From Stromatinia cepivora (lineage: Eukaryota > Ascomycota > Leotiomycetes > Helotiales > Sclerotiniaceae): a DNA stretch of 64,000 bases. The position numbers and the translations under genes are program-made. The notes beneath the pieces were generated by a model, which was not told where the DNA came from, ran no database searches, and saw only the letters and a program-made list of their open reading frames with translations. Below, one piece after another: positions 10,204 to 20,099 of this stretch (position 1 is the first letter of the stretch; every line of letters begins with the position of its first letter). The DNA lies in the NCBI GenBank assembly GCA_014898415.1, contig RCTD01000002.1, positions 2,356,001-2,420,000 of the forward strand, read 5' to 3'.

Positions 10204-11172
10204 ATTGATGGTAGGGTATTGAAGAATTCGTCGACTTGGTGGAGGAATTTCAGAGTAATGAAGCCCTTGATGAATGGACCGACCATCAGGTTTCGGCTTA
10301 AGGCTTGCTTCCCCCACACGCCAAAATTCCCGCCCGGTTCCTCGGTAGATTCGTATCACGTGAATGGCTGTTGCAGAAATCTCCTCAATCCTTTACTTTA
10401 TCTCGCGTTTCCTTGCTCGGCTTGTTTACTAATTACAGGTACTTTCTCGGAATAAAAGGGATATCACAGCGTTTGTTTCGTCAATCGCTTCTATGGCATC
10501 ATCCATCCCCTCATATCTGTCGGTTAAAGTACATCGACACCATCAACACTCAACACTATGCGGAGATCCAGATATATATATACATGATGAACCTTGAATA
10601 GAAGTTAGAAAGAGATGAAACTCCGATTATCACGCCGATTATCACGTCGTTGAATCCATGTTCAACAAGCGCTTGAAAGTCTTACGCCTAATTCTGGTGT
10701 CGAATCATTGATTCGCAATGTCATTGCTTCACAATGCCCTACCATATCTTCATCTACACAAATTCGCATATTAAGAGCTGCTGGGCCTCACAGCACAATA
10801 CTACCTCGAAATTGGCGCTTGCACTAAAGCTTTCGTGATAAAATGAGATATCAATAATCGGAGGAGAAGCACAGGCAGCAAATGGCGTTGTTCGAGGTAC
10901 GATAATACATCAAGATATCTTTCTCGAAGTATTTGATAATGGGCCAAGAATCGTCTAATGCGTATTAAAGATATTCATATACAGTTCGCGGAAATTAGCT
11001 ACCATGCTTCGTTCCTTAAAGGATTCCATCATTCATCAGACGTTTCATCGTAACATAACTCATTTCAATTATACCCAAACCCTCACCACCCTCAGAACCC
11101 CAAAACTTGATCAACACATCCAATAATTGCAGCCCAGCTCAAAGGTTAAACGACAACTGGAAAGTATGCGTG
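10204..11172. other. Gene-free spacer
   Basis: Promoter side of ETF-beta and 3' flank of the next gene. Short open frames overlap ETF-beta in the opposite direction and look like chance. Nothing else recognised. Confidence 0.5.
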
Positions 11173-12891
11173 CTATCTCCAAGCTTTAATAAGCGAGGCA
11201 ACCTGTCCGATGCGTCGTTTCAATGGCTTTGAAGCCTTTGAACGTTCATGTTCTTCTTCTGAGTCGCACGACGAGGTTTCATCATCAGATCCTTCAGATG
11301 TTGAAAATTGATCTGAAGATTCAGAATGTGTACTCTCATCATCCCCTAACTCTTTTACTTCAATTGCCGGACCGGAGTAAGCACCGTTACCATACGTGAA
11401 GCGAGGATCACCGCGCTTGGTCTTCAAACGTGGGGTTTCAGGCTGCAAAGTGTAGTTTTGATCATGGACAAAGTCGGGATGATTTCCTAGATTAGAAGTC
11501 TGAGTGGCGGGGCATATGACTTCTCTTTCTCGCTGAGATCGCTGGTGTTTGTTGGCGTTGGCCCTCCTTCGTTTGGATAGATCTGCTCTAGGAGATTCGT
11601 CTTTGTCGTACTCATCGGCCTCATTGTACTCGGGTAGTGGGGAACGTGTGCGTCTCTCTTTTTTATTGAGCTTGATTTTTCTCCGTTTGGATAAATCTGC
11701 TCTGGAAAACTCGTTCTTGTCGTACTCATCAGCCTCATCGTACTCAGGAACTTGGAGATCTCTGTGTCTTTCTTTCGCCATGGCATATGTTCTGTCCTGC
11801 TCTTTTGAAGTTTTAGAAGTATTTGGTTTGTATGCAAAGTTATCTGGTTTTTTGGGTGAGGGTTTACGTCCTGTCGCTCGTTGACAGTCGGAGAGCCAGT
11901 CATTGACATCTCCAAAGTTCGCTCCCTTTGGTGATGATTCGTTTCCACCGGAAGTCCCAAAGCGCATGGCAAAATTCATCTCGTCCTCAGTCATATTTTT
12001 CAGCTCTCTGGAGGATTTGGGGCTTCTGGGATGAGGTAGGCAGCTTTCTATATCAGCATCGTAGCCATCTTTCCGGAATCTTGGTGTGCTCATGGTCCTA
12101 TGTAGTTGGCCTGCTGAAGGAAGGGCCAATCGCTGTCGTCTCTGGTTCTTATCATGCTGAAGCTTTGGAGTATCTAATGCCCCTTCCTGACCATACTTCT
12201 CCATATAATTCAGGAGATCAAGCATATGCTCATCCAAGAAAGCACTTGAGTAGCCGCTCTCGATTGCCTTCCTTCGAAATTCTCTCCAAACGGCTTTGTC
12301 GTCATTGGGATGAGTCGTGAGCACCGTTACATCATCTCTGATTCCGTTGGATTTTTCCCTTACTCTATTCTGCCGTTGTGAATCTGCAAACGAGCGGAAC
12401 TCCTTCCGAAGCCGTTTGGTCTCCAGCATTTGATTTCTCGTACTTTCTTCAACCTTCCCTAATGAATTCACTAGCAGCATACTAAGACACAATTGAATAT
12501 TCGATGCATACGATGCTACCCTCTGCCTAATTTCCGGCATATCTTTCATTGTAGTGTTGCCAAACATAATCTTCAGCCCCAGTCTCTTAACCCTGTTCCT
12601 ATCCTCGGACAAGCCATTGTATTTGGATAAAGATTTATCGACATCTTCCAGCATATCATAACATCCGTCGAGGATACCATGTAGTCTTACTAACACCCCA
12701 TCGTTCTCTTGATTCAAAAGTGATGTTCGGTAGTCGGCACGATTTTGCAAGCTGTCCAGTACCGTATATAGATTTTCTAGTTCTTTGGTAAGATATGAAT
12801 AGGCATCGCCTGCCTTTATTGAATTTTGAAGCGTGTCCCAGGATAACTGCGTCAAGGTTATGACTTGGCCAATTCCTAAATCAAGTGACAT
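11173..12891 (-). CDS. Protein with fungal STAND-type N-terminal region and charged repeat tail
   Basis: Single exon, 572 aa from the Met at 12891; an in-frame Met 117 nt upstream would add an unusual hydrophobic leader, so I chose MSLDLGIGQVITLTQL. Residues about 1-170 are helical: IGQVITLTQLSWDTLQNSIK, ENLYTVLDSLQ, LDGCYDMLEDVDKSLSKY, RVKRLGLKIMFG, EIRQRVASYASNIQLCLSML. This resembles the N-terminal region often placed before NACHT or ankyrin modules in fungal STAND proteins, yet no nucleotide-binding domain follows. A segment VWREFRRKAIESGYSS sits near residue 225. The rest is polar and disordered, with two near-identical units PEYDEADEYDKNEFSRADLS / PEYNEADEYDKDESPRADLS followed by basic runs, and an acidic Ser-rich C-terminus. 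No catalytic motif is visible. Function unknown. Confidence 0.72.
   Translation of the reverse strand: MSLDLGIGQVITLTQLSWDTLQNSIKAGDAYSYLTKELENLYTVLDSLQNRADYRTSLLNQENDGVLVRLHGILDGCYDMLEDVDKSLSKYNGLSEDRNRVKRLGLKIMFGNTTMKDMPEIRQRVASYASNIQLCLSMLLVNSLGKVEESTRNQMLETKRLRKEFRSFADSQRQNRVREKSNGIRDDVTVLTTHPNDDKAVWREFRRKAIESGYSSAFLDEHMLDLLNYMEKYGQEGALDTPKLQHDKNQRRQRLALPSAGQLHRTMSTPRFRKDGYDADIESCLPHPRSPKSSRELKNMTEDEMNFAMRFGTSGGNESSPKGANFGDVNDWLSDCQRATGRKPSPKKPDNFAYKPNTSKTSKEQDRTYAMAKERHRDLQVPEYDEADEYDKNEFSRADLSKRRKIKLNKKERRTRSPLPEYNEADEYDKDESPRADLSKRRRANANKHQRSQREREVICPATQTSNLGNHPDFVHDQNYTLQPETPRLKTKRGDPRFTYGNGAYSGPAIEVKELGDDESTHSESSDQFSTSEGSDDETSSCDSEEEHERSKASKPLKRRIGQVASLIKAWR
11560..11760 (-). repeat. 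Internal duplication in the STAND-like protein gene
   Basis: Two in-frame copies encoding PEY(D/N)EADEYDK(N/D)E(F/S)(S/P)RADLSKRR, separated by a lysine/arginine-rich linker. Copies lie near 11755-11680 and 11635-11560 on the minus strand. Seen directly in the translation. Confidence 0.7.
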
Positions 12892-13327
12892 CTCGGTCGA
12901 ACTGTATATGGTATGGAATGAAAGCAAAATCGAAAAAATGTAGCAAATGAAATCTGGAAAGGGATCAGCAGCTATATGAAGTGAAGGTGCAGTCATCATG
13001 GCCCCCACCCGCGCTAATGAGGAAATGCTTGTATTGGCCGACCTCTTACCCTGGCTTGGTTTCTGCCCCCACTATTTAGAATCCTACAGTAAATGACAAC
13101 AAATGGGACATCGTACAATTTATAGAAAATTGATGTGTTCTGCATGGTTAGGCTCTGAAGCATATCCACAGCCTCTTTTATTGATCACATGAAAGTCATG
13201 AGCCATATTAATACAGTATGCCTAATGCATCATTCCGCTAGAGCAATGCTAGATTGATTTTTGGAATACACCACAGCCGCAATAAGATTAACTCTAAGCT
13301 AACCTCAGTTAGGAGGAAACTCACGAT
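12892..13327. other. Promoter-side spacer
   Basis: Upstream of the STAND-like gene. No coding frame recognised. Confidence 0.4.
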
Positions 13328-13428
13328 AAACTGTATTTATCCAGAAAATAACCATCCACTTTAAGCACATGCCACAAGATGGTAAACTACAAGGGTGGAT
13401 GGTTCTGTACTTTCTGGCAGCACGAGTA
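13328..13428. mobile_element. Short inverted-repeat element, degraded left end
   Basis: Right end GTGGATGGTTCTGTACTTTC followed by TGGCAGCACGAG-TA (13391-13428) carries the same terminal repeat as the element at 8014-8560. Read inward it is CTCGTGCTGCCAGAAAG then TACAGAACCATCCAC. The left side shows a decayed partner, CCAGAAAATAACCATCCAC at 13341-13359, so AACCATCCAC/GTGGATGGTT is a perfect 10-bp pair. About 100 bp, no coding capacity. The left boundary is approximate. Confidence 0.6.
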
Positions 13429-14570
13429 GTTGTCGACATCTCGACGGGAGATAATCCGCTAGCGAGAAGCGGTGATATCTTGGATAGTTCCCACGGATAA
13501 CAACCCGCGGATCTGAGTCCAAGTGCTTAAATTGACCACTTCTCCAAAGACAAAAGCTTTGCGAGTATGGCTCTTAGGCTGGAGGATTCCTATCACATGA
13601 TTGTTTTCGTAGTCGAACCCGGCTTACTTGAATTGAATATGGCGCCAATCGAAGAAATCAGCAGTTCAAAGAGTATCCAGTAGTCCGGACTAGCAGACTA
13701 GATCAAAAGTTTTCATTATTTGGGAAGTTATTAATCATTGGAAGTGTTCTGTATATATTTGGATAGATTGGATTGCGATACTAATTATTGACCAAACTGG
13801 CTGTTCAATGAAACGAAGATGTTGTACTGTTGTATTATGCAATGAAAGATCACTAGGGTAGTCCCAACCTTTGATATGTATTTCTAGTTCAACTATGAAC
13901 ATCACTTTGTTATTAAATTCAAGCAACAAATTTCCAGTATCTAGATTTGAATATAAGGATATGTATGATAAGAATCAAGAAGGTGATGGATAATACTGTT
14001 TTCCTAATAAACAGAATGTGAGAAATAAAAGAAAGGAGAATCAAGAGCTCTTCTCAACCTCACCATTTCTATAGGTGTTTAAAGGAGCTATATTACGCGC
14101 AACTAACACATCAATCATAAAAATATTTTCTTCCCTATTATGTAAATAACTTCGCTGCTATATATCTTCTTCCTAAACCACTCATACATTATATGAATCA
14201 GATATGCTGTGTCATACATGACAGGTACATTCAACCTTGGACCCAATAATAAAAAGCAAAACTAGTAATCAGATATTTATTCGCATACTTAAAACCTTCT
14301 TCACATCATTAACACACACGTCAAACTAATTCTGGAGGTATAATGTTACAATTTAAGATATATCAAGGAAAAGGGTGAGGGGTTAGAAGATAAGAATTTC
14401 TTACCATATTTCATTATATTACTTGCATAATTATATGCTTACCTATACGCCGACCAGCAGCATATCTGGAAGAAGAGAGGAGATATGTGACTTAACTCTG
14501 ATGTCCCATTTGAGTCCCTCGGGCACGGTAACAAGGTCGTTTCGGAAAGCTTAGAGGTCCCTTGAGAAAT
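13429..14570. other. AT-rich gene-free spacer
   Basis: 3' flank of the amidoligase gene. AT-rich (notably 13960-14300) with no convincing coding frame. Confidence 0.5.
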
Positions 14571-15776
14571 TCAACCCTCATCCCAACTATCCGGGACAAA
14601 CCCATGGTTGTCCACTTCTTCTGCCATTCCCGCGCTGACAAAACCTTGAACATCGACGTGACCTTCTTCACGGTGCATTGCCAAATCCATGGTATCTTTC
14701 TTCGCTTCGTCCTTAATTCTCTCTTCGATTTGAGCCTTGTTAGCTATCATTTCCTTACCGTAGTAGTATGCTTGAGCTGGGCAGCCAAGCCACATGAGAT
14801 AGTCGACCGTACTAACGCTACCTTCCTCGAATCCGATTGGCTTTCCAACATCTGTTCGTAGTCGGTTGAACAGCTCTTCGTCCTTGATGAGACATGCTTT
14901 TTCGACCAACTTGACGCATATATGTATCCAATGAAGAATAGCCTTCGGCTCGAGTGATCCGGTGTGATGGCGAAACTCGATCGTGCGTTTTGGAGCATAA
15001 TCAAAAAAAGGAGTCGTAAGATGCCCTATGTTGAAGCCCAGACGAGTTTCAATTTCAGAGCCTGTCATTTCCCAAATGATTTGACGGTTGTTCATAAACG
15101 ACAAGATGCGATTGAGAAATTCAAGACGCGTGAGCTCAGGATGTCGAAGGCCAAGAGTTGATTCCCGGAGGGGCTGACAATATTTGTTAGCTAAGCGCTC
15201 TTCAGGCATTATCAATAGGATCTGGCGTTCGTAGGTCCACGCAATTGCCATCAAATTGCGTAGTACGTGCCATTCGAGACCATAGTATGAGTTTCCAACA
15301 TGAACATGCAATCCTGCAGTTCTGTCGACGCGAACTAAATAATTGTTTCTGAGTACTGTCAAGACCGTTTCTACAACTTTTTGTGAAGCTTCATCGTAGT
15401 AGTATGGTGGAGATGAAATTTCCAAGCCATATTCGGTATAACACTCGTCCTTGTCATCTGGATCGCTTAGGCCAACAGTGGCATCGGTCTTTAAAAGCCA
15501 ATTGGTAGCAGCCATGTCAAGCGCGTCAATTATATTTTTAAAATCTGTTTCCTGCACTGTTGCTGGAATGCCAGCTTCCTTCAATTTTCTACAAATATCG
15601 TAATTGATAGAATCATGGTCCGAGAGTATTTTTCCATTTACCTCACGAGGATCATTTGGATTAGGATTCTCTTCACCCTCAGCCACAGTAGCTAAGATAA
15701 ATTCAATTTCAACACCAAAAGTGAGCTGAGACTCTGGTTCTGGAGGGGGCTCTGCTGGGTTACTTGGGCTAGCCAT
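14571..15776 (-). CDS. Putative amidoligase family protein
   Basis: Single exon, 401 aa. Motifs match the amidoligase family (glutamine-synthetase-like ATP-dependent fold): the first strand LTFGVEIEFILATV with metal-binding Glu residues, GLEISSPPYYYDEA, the central RTAGLHVHVGNSYYGLEW, and PKRTIEFRHHTGSLEP near residue 270, where Glu, Arg and His line the expected active site. EWHVLRNLMAIAWTYERQIL and RLANKYCQPLR fit the helices between. Such proteins are predicted to form amide bonds between amino acids or peptides; fungal members are mostly uncharacterised and the substrate is unknown. No signal peptide, so cytosolic. The start ATG at 15776 begins a proline-rich leader MASPSNPAEPPPEPESQ. No partner gene lies nearby to suggest a pathway. 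Confidence 0.88.
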   Translation of the reverse strand: MASPSNPAEPPPEPESQLTFGVEIEFILATVAEGEENPNPNDPREVNGKILSDHDSINYDICRKLKEAGIPATVQETDFKNIIDALDMAATNWLLKTDATVGLSDPDDKDECYTEYGLEISSPPYYYDEASQKVVETVLTVLRNNYLVRVDRTAGLHVHVGNSYYGLEWHVLRNLMAIAWTYERQILLIMPEERLANKYCQPLRESTLGLRHPELTRLEFLNRILSFMNNRQIIWEMTGSEIETRLGFNIGHLTTPFFDYAPKRTIEFRHHTGSLEPKAILHWIHICVKLVEKACLIKDEELFNRLRTDVGKPIGFEEGSVSTVDYLMWLGCPAQAYYYGKEMIANKAQIEERIKDEAKKDTMDLAMHREEGHVDVQGFVSAGMAEEVDNHGFVPDSWDEG

Positions 15777-17465
15777 TTTGGTTGATTCAATGATGATATT
15801 AATCTGTGTGCAATGTTATTGTATCAAAAAGGCCGGCAGAACTTGTCTTATATAATCTGAACAAGGCATATATATGCAACAATGTGATTGTTCTTCTCTT
15901 GATTCCATATCAAAAGAAAACGAAAAGTCTTTGATCGGACCTCACACAAGACAAAGTTGGATTGTTCTATGTCAAATACAAAGAGCACTATAGCTATTAA
16001 TAGTTTCGAAGCACTAGCGACAAAGCTCTAAATTCTTTGTTCAGCCACAAGCAAGACCAGTTCTTCGTTCCTTTTAGACTTAGTGTCTTCAAGGAATGAG
16101 AGCAGAACATCCCAGGAGACTGGAAACAGCATGTACATAAGGACTCAAAAGTCTATGGGACAGTTTAGTCGAGTAGATCTTAGAACAAGTTAGATTGCCC
16201 CATTTTCCACATTCCCCAGAAACTATTTTGTAAATTAAAGGAATGATTGGAGCTTTTCGTTGATAATGACGTCTGCTAGTTCGTAGCCATCACTTGTGAC
16301 ATGGGAATCTTGCAAACTGGTGTGCTCTCACCTTGGGGTGTCTAGGGTATCCTCTCGCAATAACAACCCAGTATCCAAATTATTATCATAAGAGAAATTG
16401 AATTTAACAGAAAGATCAAATCTTTTGAAACCTATTTGAAAAATTAAATTCATTTGAGAAATTCAATTCCTCTCAGATACCCCCTTGCGACACCAGACTA
16501 CTCTTAATATCGATAAAATTGCCGGCACTTCGCAACGACTAGCTACGGATATAGGTTCTTTTAGTCTTCTAGCCTAGTCCAAAGACTGCAAGACTTTGCC
16601 ACTGGCATCAAACTAAAAGTTGACCACCGCTAAGCACCCATATCAAATCGGTAAGTTTCAGATCCCATGGCAAAGTCAAAAATACCCGATACCAATCTTG
16701 ATGAAGATGATATCATACCCGCCCTCGATATCTCGAACCGTCACCATCCTTAGCGACGTTAAAAAACGGGGAGAATACTTCCCTTTAGTTTTGTGATATA
16801 TCAGAATAAAAATAGGCTATTCTGCTAACTTTTGTGGAGATTTCGTCTTTCTTTGTGCACGTCAATCTCTATAGTTTCGATGTGAGATATGTTTGAGTTC
16901 GATCGGGAGTTTATCGGGCGGTAAATGGTAGAGGAGTAGCGGAGGAGATGGGAGTATAGGATAGTGATATATAGTTTGTCTCTTGACGTGCCACATATGC
17001 TCTATGCTCTATATTAGCTAGACTAGCTTGGTAAGAGGAGTAATCTCATATATACAGATTCCCCGCGCTCTCATAGAAACTCAGCCCTTCATCAACATGA
17101 TATACAATTCCCGCATACAAAATCTCAGGTGTAAGAGTAAGACTTGATATATAGGAATCACTGATTCTTAGACAACTGTAAGAATTATACCCCAATTTTG
17201 ACATGATATATAAGTAACTCAAACAGACAGCAACACTCGTTCGGCTCCAACCATTCTTTCGTTTTATACAATTTTACAGAGTTTGTGAACTGTAAAAAAG
17301 TCTGAAAAGAATCGCAGCTATCTTGGGACCAATAAGCAATAGCTTTTTTAATCATAATATACTCGTAGCACAAAAGTATGATTTATCCTTCCAACCCCAA
17401 TGAACAAGAATCGTTAGACTGACCGAGTTTCAGAAAACCAAAATAGAAAAGACCCCCATTCCAGC
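15777..17465. other. Gene-free spacer with a possible inverted-repeat remnant
   Basis: Upstream of the amidoligase gene and of the small Cys-rich gene. Between 16317 and 16496, an AT-rich 180-bp stretch is bounded by CTGGTGT...GGGTATC and its rough inverse GATACCC...ACACCAG, which could be an old MITE. No coding frame recognised. Confidence 0.4.
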
Positions 17466-17843
17466 ATGTGTAAAGAGTTATACATGTACCACAGGTCATG
17501 CGGCGGCGATGGAATCAAACCCTGCATATGCGACAAATCATGTCCATACCACGAACCATACTTCGCCAGTACCTGCCATCCCGTCTGGATGAACACCGAT
17601 GATCCTGACAGAAGCAAGAAATGCCGAGACAGAGTGATGGATGATGGGAGGGATATGAAAGGGGCTATCGTGCCCATTGCCGCGTGTCATGGCTGTCCTG
17701 GACATAAACATCATATGAAGGGTGCTGATTTACCAAAGCCTGATCCGGATCACCGATCGGCAAAAGCGAAAAGAGCGGCTTATAGGAAGGAGATATGCGA
17801 ATCTATAATATCAAGGCATATGCAAAATAAGCGTTCACACTAG
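17466..17843 (+). CDS. Small Cys/His-rich protein, unknown function
   Basis: 125 aa from ATG 17466, single exon. I do not recognise a named family. The first half carries a dense Cys/His pattern: MCKELYMYHRSCGGDG, PCICDKSCPYHEPYF, STCHPVW, KKCRDR, then AACHGCPGHKHH. The spacing C-x(8)-H..C, C-x-C-x(3)-C-x(2)-H suggests zinc binding or disulfides; no signal peptide is visible, so metal binding is likelier. The second half is basic (RSAKAKRAAYRKEI). Similar short Cys patterns occur in many uncharacterised fungal proteins. The opposite strand is also open for part of this stretch, so coding is likely but not certain. Confidence 0.5.
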   Translation: MCKELYMYHRSCGGDGIKPCICDKSCPYHEPYFASTCHPVWMNTDDPDRSKKCRDRVMDDGRDMKGAIVPIAACHGCPGHKHHMKGADLPKPDPDHRSAKAKRAAYRKEICESIISRHMQNKRSH

Positions 17844-17919
17844 AACATATCCAAAGCGTGCAAATATGTGCTTCCACATTTCCAAGCTGCAGCATAGCCA
17901 TCCTAGATGTTATGCATCG

Positions 17920-18160
17920 AAGGATATTCCGAGATGAGTATCCAGATATGGGCTGTCTGGAGATATGTATGTGCAGATATGAGTATCCGGATTTATGTGT
18001 CCAGATATAGATGTTTGGAGATTAGATATAAGTATCCAGAAATGAGTACATAGATATGTATATCCATTACCTTTAATGTATACATTTCTGAGAGCCAGTA
18101 ACTTATCTGATAGATCATTAGTATTCCAGAAACTGGTGTCTAGATATGAATATCCGATTG
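17920..18160. repeat. Degenerate GAGTATCCAGATATG-type repeat
   Basis: Irregular copies of a 14-18 bp unit such as GAGTATCCAGATATGGG, GAGTATCCGGATTTATG, AAGTATCCAGAAATGAG, TAGATATGAATATCCG recur through about 240 bp. Spacing is uneven, so this is an old tandem array or minisatellite. No coding function. Confidence 0.55.
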
Positions 18161-18498
18161 ATACCTTTAACTTCTTCATCTGATAGATAATGATGATGTT
18201 TAATAAACAATTCTCTAAGCGCCCTGCGGCTACCAATCATAGCACTTAATTTAAGTTATGCACGGACATTATGTGATGACACTAAACCCTCTATGGTACT
18301 TCTTCCTTATGTAATCACTCCTAAACTGATCACGATCAATTTATACAACACTCGATACATATCGCACCAACGATTGATTTGATTCTCTGGTTCATATTTC
18401 TGTGCCAAACAACAATTTCCGGAATTCAATCAATTTAACTTTAATCCTTGTATCAAATCTAAATTTCAAATCCACTCCCAAAAATCTCAGCAGCCACG

Positions 18499-20099
18499 TT
18501 GTCCAATACGCAAAGAGCCATCGACGGTCCGTCCGTTGGGCTAGATAATATCACAGCAGAAGAGCACGAATTGAAGTTGGAGGAAGAGTTAGATCGCAGT
18601 CATTCACCACCCCCTAGATACCCCATTTCAGAACCTTCACAATCCACGCCTTCCTCACCACGACCCCCGCCCTTCTCTTCCCTCTATACTTCAACTGCAG
18701 AAGCTGTCGAGGCGTACAAGGTTGCCGTTACTGAAGCAGGCGCATCTCTATCTACGTCTACTGCTGCTCCGGAATACGTTCTTGTCGCGTCCGATCAAAA
18801 CCGACAAGCTCTCGAAGCTTCTACTTCCTCAAGAGACGTCGAGGCGGAAACAAAAGCTGCACTACCGCAGGACAATAAAGGCGAATCCTCAAAAAAAGAC
18901 GACGAAAGTGAACCACCACCTGCATATTCGGAAGGTTCAAGCCCACTCGACGGCTTTACATATCTGATGGCGGCCGCCGGAGGAGCTGCGAGTATTATTA
19001 CTCAAGTGCAGCAAGGTGCAGCACCTATAAATACTCTTGGAGGTAAAGTTTGATTTTCATCAATTATTAGATGAAATGATTATTGACATTTTCTAGATGT
19101 TGGCGCGGATGAGAACATCACCATGGACCTTCGGTATGATATAAATGGAATATGTAGTTCGGGCATTTACGTATACTAATCTCCAAATTTAGAGGCACCC
19201 GATTTACACTATCTCGAGATGAACTCCTAACACTTCCCGAATTCGTTCTCCTATCACTCTTTCCTAATGGTCTATTACCTGATGGCCATTTGAGTACCTA
19301 CCATGAAGGAGATGCCTTCCAGGTTGATGTCCGTGATACTCCATTATTTATTCGCAATATACTGTCAAATTTAGACATGCATATAGCTGACACTTTCTCT
19401 CAGTACGATCCTGCATCTTTGCAATACATGCTTGAATTCTTTCGCAACGTAGCGCAAACGATTCCATCGGGTTCGAACTCACCATCCGCGGGACCAGATA
19501 CAGACACTGTACCAATTGAGCCAATGGCAGGATCTGCTAGGGAGATGTTACAGGACAGAGCTGGCATAATTGTTTTGAGGGAAGATTTAGATTTCTATGC
19601 GATTCCTCCCAGAGCTGATATCGAACAACCGGAGATGATTGAGGTGAAAAGAGCGGCTGGAAAAGCGCTGTTGAAACAAGATGGTATATTTTCTGGCTTG
19701 AGAAGAAGTGAGGAAACTGGCACAACGGAACAGCACTTGATTGAAATGTTGACTGCTGGGTATGTCCATTTGCAGTAACATCATCAGCAATTATAGAACT
19801 AACATGTCACTAGGGGTTTCAACCACGATGATCATTGGGGTCATCGAGCAGGAGAGCCAAACAAAGCTGTTATATGCAGTCTCGCATTAGCTCGTCTCCG
19901 AACCGATATTCGTGGCAACGAGATGGGTGGTAATGCTGTGGGTATGGCACAAAAGCTTCTGCTTTTCTGGAGGAAACCTGCGAGAAGATGTTGGTGGGAG
20001 GGCGTAGAACTGGAGAATGTAGAAGGTGTAGAGGGGAAGTTAAAGGTGTGGATTCGAAGGGTGTGGACGTTGGAGATGAGTGTTATCGGCTTACGTTGA
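18499..20099 (+). CDS. Whi2-like BTB/POZ-domain stress and growth regulator
   Basis: Exons 18499-19042, 19097-19133, 19193-19759, 19814-20099; 1434 nt, 477 aa. All introns are GT-AG. The N-terminal 180 residues are Pro/Ser-rich and disordered (PPPRYPISEPS). From exon 3 comes the BTB-like core GTRFTLSRDELLTLPEFVLL, SLFPNGLLPDG, YDPASLQYMLEFFRNVAQT, then IVLREDLDFYAIPPRADI, VKRAAGKALLKQDGIFSGLR and a C-terminal region GGFNHDDHWGHRAGEP, AVGMAQKLLLFWRKPARRCW. This matches the fungal Whi2 family; yeast Whi2 works with Psr1/2 phosphatases in stress response and low-amino-acid growth control. The expected start reads TTG TCC AAT ACG: no in-frame ATG exists upstream, and the next in-frame ATG is about residue 156. 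The real start is therefore unclear. Confidence 0.88.

Noticed and set aside
11549..11884. 111-codon plus-strand frame inside the STAND-like gene
   Set aside because: Antisense shadow of the repeat region.
12892..13008. Upstream Met for the STAND-like protein adding 39 residues
   Set aside because: The extension is a hydrophobic stretch unlike relatives, which begin near MSLDLGIGQ.
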